Shown here piece after piece: positions 7,014 to 12,472 of a DNA stretch of 12,472 nt (position 1 is the stretch's first letter; every line of letters starts with the position of its first letter). The stretch comes from an uncultured Verrucomicrobia subdivision 3 bacterium (GTDB taxonomy: Bacteria; Verrucomicrobiota; Verrucomicrobiia; Limisphaerales; DASXHY01), in the NCBI GenBank assembly GCA_937890005.1, contig CALBZA010000046.1, positions 1 through 12,472 on the forward strand, in the 5' to 3' direction. The translations under genes were made by a program, and so were the position numbers. The notes beneath the pieces were generated by a model. That model did no database searches. It saw only the letters and a program-made list of their open reading frames with translations, and had not been told where the DNA came from.

Positions 7014-7541
7014 ATGAGCACGTCTGCGAAAATGTTGGTGTCCGTTGGTGAAAAGTGCGCCTGTGTCAAAATCTCCGGCCGAGCCAACTTTACCTCCAGC
7101 ATCGATTTCAAAACGCTCGTCAACGAGCTGATGAACAAAGGGATCACCTACTTCGTCCTCGACCTCCAGGAATGCACGCTGATGGACAGCACATTTCTCG
7201 GCGTCCTGGCCGGGTTCGGTCTCAAGGTGAACGCACCGCAGACCGACAAACAGGAGCGCGTGATCGAACTCTTCAATCCCAACGCGCGCATCGCCGACCT
7301 GCTGGAAAATCTCGGCGTGCTGCATCTCTTCAAGGTGCAACAGGGCGAACTGTGCCTTCCAGAAGCCACCGCCCCGCACGATCACAACCCCGTTTCCGCC
7401 ACGCGCGAAGAGGTTACAGCAAACTGCCTGGAAGCTCATCGCACACTCATGGATCTCAAGCCGGAAAACGTGGCCCGCTTCAAGGATGTCGCAGCATTTC
7501 TCGCCGAAGATTTGAAGAAGATGAAGGCCGCCTCGGCCTGA
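7014..7541 (+). CDS. STAS-domain protein (anti-sigma factor antagonist-like)
   Basis: The product is 175 residues. Residues 6-110 form a STAS domain, the fold of SpoIIAA/RsbV anti-anti-sigma factors. The signature is YFVLDLQECTLMDSTFLGVL (46-65), where the MDSxxLG stretch normally holds the phospho-acceptor; Ser59 or Thr60 is present here. In known systems the unphosphorylated STAS protein binds an anti-sigma kinase and frees a sigma factor, and a phosphatase resets it. No kinase, phosphatase or sigma gene is present in the window, so the partner is unknown. A C-terminal extension (about 111-175, with HDHNPVS and a helical Lys-rich end, FLAEDLKKMKAAS) goes beyond a minimal 100-110-residue STAS protein and may bind a partner. 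There is no strong Shine-Dalgarno, and the gene lies 16 bp after holA. The hairpin-rich repeat begins 3 bp after its stop. Confidence 0.85.
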   Translation: MSTSAKMLVSVGEKCACVKISGRANFTSSIDFKTLVNELMNKGITYFVLDLQECTLMDSTFLGVLAGFGLKVNAPQTDKQERVIELFNPNARIADLLENLGVLHLFKVQQGELCLPEATAPHDHNPVSATREEVTANCLEAHRTLMDLKPENVARFKDVAAFLAEDLKKMKAASA

Positions 7542-7543
7542 CC

Positions 7544-8281
7544 AGGCGGAACGCAGCTCCACACTACCAACAACAGGTAGGGCAAAGCTGCCGCTTTGCC
7601 CCATATCTCCGCACCGACTGGTGCGTTCCGTTCATCAACGACAAACGCACCAGAATCGATTGAACCCTTCACCGAACCGTAATACCCACATCTCCCTCTC
7701 TTCCGAGCGAAGCCGGAGGAGAGGGTCGGGGAGAGGAGGTTTTCGAACGAGTGACGAAACCCGCTGCAAACGACTGACCGCGATGACGCCGACACCATGC
7801 TGAAGCACGGTGCTAATGAGAGTGGCCCCGAAACACGACAAAACCCACTTGCTTTACCCGACCGATTTTCAAGGCGGACCGGCAGCACCGCCCCACCAAC
7901 AACCGGTAGGGCAAAGCTGCCGCTTTGCCCCATTTTCGCACCGACTGGTGCGTTCCGTTCATCAACGACAAACGCACCAGAATCGGTTGAACCCTTCATC
8001 AAAACGTAATACCCACATCTCCCTCTCTTCCGAGCGAAGCCGGAGGAGAGGGCCGGGGAGAGGAGGTTTTCGGACGAGCGACGAAAGCCGTTGTAAACGG
8101 CTGACCCCGCGATGACGCCGACACCGTGCTGAAGCACGGTGCTAATGAGATCGACCTTGAAGCGTGACAAAACCCGCTTGTCTTACCCGAACGTTTTCAG
8201 GCGGACTGGCAGCACCGCCCCGCCAACAACCGGTATGGCAAAGCCGCCGCTTTGCCCCATATCCGCACCGACCGGTGCGTG
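7544..8281. repeat. Tandem hairpin-rich intergenic repeat, about 328 bp per unit, 2 full copies plus a partial third
   Basis: Two complete units (about 7544-7871 and 7872-8198) and a partial third (8199 to about 8281) are clearly homologous. The same landmark AGGCGGA recurs at 7544, 7872 and 8199. Each full unit has, in order: a 9-bp hairpin GGGCAAAGC/GCTTTGCCC (7580-7601 in copy 1); a 10-bp inverted repeat CTGGTGCGTT/AACGCACCAG (7618-7627 with 7644-7653) whose left arm competes with a small GCACC/GGTGC hairpin; a 12-bp stem CCCTCTCTTCCG/CGGAGGAGAGGG with one wobble (7694-7725); and a hairpin CACCGTGCT/AGCACGGTG (8122-8141 in copy 2). Copies differ by scattered substitutions and 1-2-base indels. 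Open frames across it, including a minus-strand frame of 244 codons, are by-products of the repeat. It is probably a dispersed REP/MITE-like family; other pieces lie at 11261-11310 and 12400-12472. Confidence 0.85.
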
Positions 8282-8426
8282 CCCCTCCCCCAGCCATCTC
8301 CTCCGGCTCCGTTTCCCGTTCCGCCGGTTTTCGCTTTTGACATGAGCGCGCCTTTGCGCCAATTTCCGCCACACTTGCACAAAAGACCTGCGATCATCCG
8401 CAGGTGAATTGTTGCCGGAGAATCGA
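8282..8426. other. Leader region of the topoisomerase gene with a hairpin
   Basis: After the third repeat copy diverges, a pyrimidine-rich stretch is followed by a perfect TTGACA (8337-8342), although no good -10 box lies at the right distance. A 7-bp hairpin follows (ACCTGCG 8386-8392 with CGCAGGT 8399-8405, 6-nt loop). It ends 21 bp before the start codon and about 10 bp before the GGAG ribosome-binding site (8417-8420). Confidence 0.4.
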
Positions 8427-11252
8427 ATGGGCAAGGCCTTAGTCATTGCAGAAAAGCCCTCCGTGGCGGGCGATATCGCCAAGGCTCTCGGAGGTTTCAA
8501 ACGACAGGACGATTATTTCGAAAGCGACGAATACGTCGTCTCGTCCGCTGTCGGCCATCTGCTCGAACTCGTCGCCCCCGAAGGCGTCGAGGCCACGCGC
8601 GGCAAATGGACGTTCAAGTGTCTGCCGGTCATTCCTCCCCACTTCGACCTCCGCCCGATCGAGAAAAGCGAAAGCCGCCTCAAGCTGCTCGCCAAGCTCA
8701 TCAAGCGCAAGGACATCGACACCATCATCAATGCGTGCGACGCCGGCCGCGAGGGTGAACTGATCTTCCGCAACATCATTAAATACACCCGCGCCAAACA
8801 GCCGGTGAAACGCCTCTGGCTGCAGTCGATGACTCCCGCTGCGATCCGCGAAGGTTTCGCACGGCTGCGCGAGGATGAAACGATGCTGCCGCTCGCGGAC
8901 GCCGCGTTCAGCCGGTCCGAAGCCGACTGGCTCGTGGGAATCAACGGCACGCGCGCAATGACCGCCTTCAATTCGAAGTCAGGCGGCTTTTTCAAAACCA
9001 CCGTCGGTCGCGTCCAGACCCCGACGCTCGCCATCGTGGTCGAGCGCGAGCAGAAGATTAAGAATTTCGTCCCACGCGATTACTGGGAAGTGATCGGAAC
9101 GTTCGACGCCGAAGCCGGCCAGTACACCGGCCGCTGGTTCGACGAAAAATTCGTTCGTGCTGACAAGGATGGCGACGCGGAATTGAAGCCCGAACGCCTT
9201 TGGGATGCACAACGCGCCGAAGCAATCCGCGACAAATGTCTCGGCAAACCGGGCGTCGTCACTGAGGAAAGCAAGCCGAGCACGTCGTTGTCTCCCCTGC
9301 TCTACGATCTTACCACGCTCCAACGCGAGGCGAACTCCCGGTTCGGTTTCAGCGCAAAGAACACGCTCGGCCTCGCGCAGGCGCTTTACGAAAAGCACAA
9401 GGTTCTCACCTATCCGCGAACCGACTCGCGCGCGCTGCCGGAGGATTACATCGGCACCGTGAAAAGCGTGCTCGGGATGCTGTCGGAAACCTCCTACGGT
9501 TCGCTTGCCGAAAAAGTGCTGTCGAGCGACTGGGTGAAACCGAACAAGCGCATTTTCAACAACGCGAAGGTTTCCGATCACTTCGCAATCATTCCCACCA
9601 CGCAGGCGCCAAAGGGATTGAGCGAACCGGAACAGAAACTCTACGACATGGTGACGAAGCGCTTCCTCGCGATCTTCTATCCCGCGGCGGAGTTTCTGGA
9701 AACCACGCGCATCACACGCGTCGAAGGCGAACCTTTCAAATCGACCGGTAAAGTCCTCGTGACACCCGGCTGGCTGACGGTTTACGGCAAGGAAGCACAA
9801 ACCGATGACGCAGCGGCGAACCTTGTCCCGGTGAAGCCGAACGAAACCGTGAAGACCAGCGCGGTCGAAGTGAAGCAGAGCCAGACCAAGCCGCCACCCC
9901 GCTACACGGAAGCGACGCTTCTCAGTGCGATGGAAGGCGCCGGCAAGCTGGTTGAAGATGACGAACTTCGCGAAGCGATGCGCGAGAAGGGACTCGGCAC
10001 GCCGGCCACGCGCGCTTCGATCATCGAAGGTTTGATTCTGGAGCAATACATTCATCGCAACGGCCGCGAGCTTCAGGCGACTGCCAAGGCGTTTTCGCTG
10101 ATGGAACTGTTGAACGGCCTGGGCATTCCCGAACTCACCCGGCCCGAGTTGACCGGCAACTGGGAATTCAAGCTGCACCAGATTCAGAAGCGCCAGAAGA
10201 GCCGCGATGAGTTCATGGCTGAAATCGCCGAGATGACGCGGCACATCGTCGATCGTGCGAAGCAGTATGAACACGACACGATCCCGGGCGATTTCGGAAA
10301 GCTGAAAACACCGTGCCCGAAATGCGGCGGGGAAGTTCACGAACGCTACAAGCAGTTTCAGTGCGCGAAGTGCGACTTCGCGGTCTGGAAAATTCTGTGC
10401 AGCAGGATGTTTGAACCTGCGGAAGTCGAAAAGCTGATCACCGAAAAACAGATCGGACCGATCCAGGGTTTCCGCAGCAAACAGGGTTTCCCATTCGCCG
10501 CCGTGCTGAAGCTTACGCCGGAGGCAAAGGTCGAATTCGATTTCGGTCAGGATCAGAAAGAAAACGGCGAGGCCGCGGCGCCAGTCGATTTCACCGGCAA
10601 GGAGCCGCTCGGAAAATGTCCCAAGTGCGGTGCGCGGGTGTTCGACGCCGGAATGAATTACGTCTGCGAGAAATCGGTCGGCCCTGACAAGACGTGCGAT
10701 TTCAAGACCGGCAAAATCATTCTCCAGCAGAACATCGAGCCGGCCCAGGTAACAAAGCTTCTGGCGGAAGGAAAAACCGATCTCCTGAAGAACTTCGTTT
10801 CCAAGAAAACGAACCGGAAGTTCGAAGCGTTCCTGACGCTCAAGGAAGGCAAGGTCGCCTTCGAATTCGCTCCGCGCGAACGCAAGGGCAAGGCAAAGAA
10901 TGGCGCGCCGAAAGAGCCCGAGCCTAAGATCGATTTCACCGGCCTGACACCCATCGGCCAGTGCCCCAGGTGCAGCGGAAAAGTTTTCGACACGGAAAAA
11001 GGCTATCTCTGCGAGAACTCACAGGCCGACCGCAAGCCGTGCAAGTTCAAGCTCGGAAAAGAAATCCTCCAACGTCCGATCGACCGCGATCAGGCGCAGA
11101 AACTTCTGACCAACCGGAAGACCGATCTTCTCGACAAGTTCATCTCCAAAGCCGGAAAACCGTTCTCCGCGTATCTCTTGTTGGAGGATTCCGGCAAGGT
11201 GACCTTCGACTTCCCGCCGCGCGATGAGGAAACTCAGACGCGGACGGAATGA
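8427..11252 (+). CDS. topB: Type IA DNA topoisomerase (topoisomerase III, TopB-like) with three C-terminal Cys-rich repeats
   Basis: Relaxes negatively supercoiled or tangled DNA by single-strand breakage and passage. The product is 941 residues from the ATG at 8427, which has GGAG 6 bp upstream; a TTG at 8409 would add six residues and is less likely. The N-terminal Toprim domain has KALVIAEKPS (catalytic Glu9) and CDAGREGELIF (Asp105, Glu109, Glu111). The usual second Asp of DxD is Gly, as in other TopB-type enzymes from memory. VGRVQTPTL (193-201) and the active-site region LTYPRTDSR follow, with the DNA-linking Tyr at 329. The core is followed by three Toprim-associated C-terminal repeats beginning near residues 630, 731 and 846. 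Each starts with CPxC, contains two further Cys residues, and ends in a V(E/A/T)F(D/E)F-type strand. The four cysteines suggest zinc or iron binding. This could be the organism's alternative type IA enzyme rather than TopA; symbol confidence is moderate. Confidence 0.9.
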   Translation: MGKALVIAEKPSVAGDIAKALGGFKRQDDYFESDEYVVSSAVGHLLELVAPEGVEATRGKWTFKCLPVIPPHFDLRPIEKSESRLKLLAKLIKRKDIDTIINACDAGREGELIFRNIIKYTRAKQPVKRLWLQSMTPAAIREGFARLREDETMLPLADAAFSRSEADWLVGINGTRAMTAFNSKSGGFFKTTVGRVQTPTLAIVVEREQKIKNFVPRDYWEVIGTFDAEAGQYTGRWFDEKFVRADKDGDAELKPERLWDAQRAEAIRDKCLGKPGVVTEESKPSTSLSPLLYDLTTLQREANSRFGFSAKNTLGLAQALYEKHKVLTYPRTDSRALPEDYIGTVKSVLGMLSETSYGSLAEKVLSSDWVKPNKRIFNNAKVSDHFAIIPTTQAPKGLSEPEQKLYDMVTKRFLAIFYPAAEFLETTRITRVEGEPFKSTGKVLVTPGWLTVYGKEAQTDDAAANLVPVKPNETVKTSAVEVKQSQTKPPPRYTEATLLSAMEGAGKLVEDDELREAMREKGLGTPATRASIIEGLILEQYIHRNGRELQATAKAFSLMELLNGLGIPELTRPELTGNWEFKLHQIQKRQKSRDEFMAEIAEMTRHIVDRAKQYEHDTIPGDFGKLKTPCPKCGGEVHERYKQFQCAKCDFAVWKILCSRMFEPAEVEKLITEKQIGPIQGFRSKQGFPFAAVLKLTPEAKVEFDFGQDQKENGEAAAPVDFTGKEPLGKCPKCGARVFDAGMNYVCEKSVGPDKTCDFKTGKIILQQNIEPAQVTKLLAEGKTDLLKNFVSKKTNRKFEAFLTLKEGKVAFEFAPRERKGKAKNGAPKEPEPKIDFTGLTPIGQCPRCSGKVFDTEKGYLCENSQADRKPCKFKLGKEILQRPIDRDQAQKLLTNRKTDLLDKFISKAGKPFSAYLLLEDSGKVTFDFPPRDEETQTRTE

Positions 11253-11260
11253 CGTTGCCG

Positions 11261-11310
11261 CCTCTCCCCCTGCCCTCTCCTCCTTCCTCCGGCTGGAAGA
11301 ATGGGAGCAA
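11261..11310 (-). repeat. Inverted, degenerate fragment of the hairpin-rich intergenic repeat
   Basis: The run from 11261 to 11283 (CCTCTCCCC, then GCCCTCTCCTCC) is nearly identical to the reverse complement of the GGAGGAGAGGG...GGGGAGAGG module of the tandem repeat. It continues as a diverged match through GGAAG...GGGAG to about 11308. It begins 9 bp after the topoisomerase stop. A small GGAGC-AAA-GCTCC hairpin overlaps its end. The rest of the gap up to 11412 shows no gene. Confidence 0.6.
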
Positions 11311-11412
11311 AGCTCCAACGCGACAGGTTTTGCTTCCAGTTTAAACGACTTTGTCCCTGATAAAGCGTTCGCGGAGTTGCCTTGCATTGCCACCTGAGTG
11401 ACGATCATCGCG

Positions 11413-12390
11413 ATGAGTGATTCGAAATCGAATCCGCCTGCTTCGAATGCGACGTTCAAGGACCCGCTGGTCGCGCAATTCCTTGAACATCTCGCGACCG
11501 ACCGAGGCGCGTCGATTTACACCCAGCGCAACTACAGCGCGGCGCTCGCCGAATTCGTCGGTTGGCACCAGGACGAGCGCAAGTCCCCGCCCGACTGGCT
11601 ACACCTTCAGCGTGATGACTTTCGCGCCTACCTGCGTTTTCTCGGACGCAACAATCTCGGTCGCGCCGCGACCCAGCTGCGATTCTCCGCCTTTCGAACG
11701 TTCTACAAATTCCTGATTCGCCGCGGCATTGCCGAAAGTTCGCCAATCAAAAACATCGCGCTTCCGAAACTCCCACGTCGCCTGCCGAAATATCTCACAC
11801 GTGATCAGATGGAGGCGCTGCTCGTCGCCCCGATGCAGCCGTTGCAGGAGAAAAAGGAGAAGCGGCGTGGAAGACCCGTCGCGGCAAGCGTCTGCTTTCG
11901 CGATGTCGCAATCATCGAAACGATTTACTCGTGCGGATTGCGCGTGAGTGAACTGTGCGGATTGCGCGCCGAGGACATCGATTGGAACGAGCAGCTCGTG
12001 CGGGTTCGCGGCAAGGGAAAAAAGGAACGCGTGGTGCCAATCGGAGAACCGGCCCTGAAAGCAATCGCGAACTACTGGACTCTGCTGCCGCACAAGCCGG
12101 TTGGCGAGGACCCGGTGTTCCTCGCAGAGAAACCGGAACCGACACCGGTGGCGCCTTACGTTCTACAAACGCGCCTGAAGAAACATCTCGCCACCGCTGG
12201 ACTCGATCCCGCGCTGACACCTCACAAGCTGCGCCACAGCTACGCGACGCACCTGCTGGATGCTGGCGCCGATCTCAGGAGCGTTCAGGAATTGTTGGGC
12301 CACGCGCACCTCGTGACGACGCAGGTTTACACACACGTCAGCACAGAACGATTGAAGAGGGCTTACGATCAGGCGCATCCGCGGGCGTAA
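11413..12390 (+). CDS. xerC: XerC/XerD-type tyrosine recombinase
   Basis: Site-specific recombinase of the phage-integrase family. Xer proteins resolve chromosome dimers at dif during division. The product is 325 residues from the ATG at 11413; a GTG at 11398 would add five. The N-terminal SAM-like core-binding domain spans about 15-110 (FLEHLATDRGASIYTQRNYSAAL; LSAFRTFYKFL-like FSAFRTFYKFL). The catalytic domain has the complete set: Arg177 in CGLRVSELCGL, Lys201 in RGKGKKERVVPI, His271 and Arg274 in PHKLRHSYATHLL, His297 in LLGHAHL and Tyr306 in TQVYTHVS. An insertion of roughly 15 residues, basic and probably flexible (QEKKEKRRGRP), lies between the LTRDQMEALL helix and FRDVAIIETIY, longer than in E. 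coli XerC/D. The close match to Xer, and the lack of phage or integron genes nearby, favour a chromosomal housekeeping role. Whether it is XerC or XerD cannot be told from sequence here. Confidence 0.9.
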   Translation: MSDSKSNPPASNATFKDPLVAQFLEHLATDRGASIYTQRNYSAALAEFVGWHQDERKSPPDWLHLQRDDFRAYLRFLGRNNLGRAATQLRFSAFRTFYKFLIRRGIAESSPIKNIALPKLPRRLPKYLTRDQMEALLVAPMQPLQEKKEKRRGRPVAASVCFRDVAIIETIYSCGLRVSELCGLRAEDIDWNEQLVRVRGKGKKERVVPIGEPALKAIANYWTLLPHKPVGEDPVFLAEKPEPTPVAPYVLQTRLKKHLATAGLDPALTPHKLRHSYATHLLDAGADLRSVQELLGHAHLVTTQVYTHVSTERLKRAYDQAHPRA

Positions 12391-12399
12391 GTCGTCTCC

Positions 12400-12472
12400 G
12401 AATCGATTGAACCCTTCACCAAAGCGTGATCCATCCATCTCCCTCTCTTCCGAGCGAAGCCGGAGGAGAGGG
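12400..12472. repeat. Further copy of the hairpin-rich repeat, cut by the window edge
   Basis: The 73 bp from 12400 match the segment at about 7652-7725 of tandem copy 1 in the same orientation. GAATCGATTGAACCCTTCAC and the whole CCCTCTCTTCCG...CGGAGGAGAGGG stem are identical, with several differences in between. It begins 10 bp after the xer stop codon and continues past the window, so its full length is unknown. Confidence 0.85.

Noticed and set aside
7436..8170. Minus-strand open frame of 244 codons with two copies of an internal peptide repeat
   Set aside because: It is the translation of the tandem DNA repeat. The frame is lost between copies (a 2-bp indel changes the peptide after APVGA), the 3' end is antisense to the STAS gene, and the SPALSSGFARKRG-like text is a known product of such intergenic repeats.
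7544..8281. Possible CRISPR array
   Set aside because: Only two to three units of about 328 bp with no short repeat/spacer alternation and no cas genes.
8337..8365. Promoter upstream of the topoisomerase gene
   Set aside because: TTGACA is perfect, but spacers of 16-18 bp give no acceptable -10 hexamer, so it is noted only in the leader entry.
8979..10340. Minus-strand open frame of 453 codons
   Set aside because: Fully antisense to the topoisomerase core, whose motifs are complete. The translation has no family resemblance, and long antisense frames are common in GC-rich genes.
11413..12472. Integron or genomic-island integrase with attachment site
   Set aside because: The recombinase is Xer-like without the integron-specific insert, there are no attC-like arrays or tRNA in the window, and the adjacent repeat also occurs away from it.

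Overview
The window looks like a bacterial chromosome segment, most likely from the Verrucomicrobiota (Pedosphaera/Limisphaerales-like). This is inference from three things seen here: a secreted CHRD protein with a PEP-CTERM sorting tail, relics of a DGDG-type calcium-repeat protein and of a secreted family 2 glycoside hydrolase, and moderately high GC with few strong Shine-Dalgarno sites. No rRNA, tRNA, CRISPR array, intact insertion sequence or phage gene was recognised.

Layout. 1-607: no intact gene; a cluster of small hairpins and a frameshifted relic of a calcium-repeat protein (minus). 608-1249: small secreted protein of unknown function (minus). 1593-1916: an in-frame, internally deleted beta-galactosidase-like gene whose N-terminus is joined directly to its C-terminus (minus). 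2034-2642: ThrH-type phosphoserine phosphatase/homoserine phosphotransferase (plus). 2959-3537: CHRD/PEP-CTERM protein (plus), sharing a strong bidirectional terminator with the convergent gpsA. 3604-5303: plsY-gpsA operon (minus, ATGA overlap), which supplies glycerol-3-phosphate and acylates it, the entry into phospholipid synthesis. Divergent from it is a plus-strand cluster, 5372-7541: bifunctional nuclease domain protein, DNA polymerase III delta subunit (holA) and a STAS-domain protein. 7544-8281: two and a quarter tandem copies of a hairpin-rich element of about 328 bp. 8427-11252: type IA topoisomerase (TopB-like) with three C-terminal Cys-rich repeats. 11413-12390: XerC/D-type tyrosine recombinase. 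12400-12472: another copy of the hairpin-rich element, running off the window.

Most intact genes are housekeeping: lipid entry, amino-acid metabolism, replication clamp loading, DNA topology and chromosome-dimer resolution. The less ordinary content lies between them. One repeat family follows the stop codons of three successive genes (STAS, topoisomerase in inverted orientation, xer). Its modules can fold into alternative hairpins. There are also two gene relics, one of them a clean in-frame fusion of the two ends of a GH2 enzyme. I did not find a convincing new multi-gene defence or metabolic system; the repeat family and the fused GH2 relic are the items most worth a second look.
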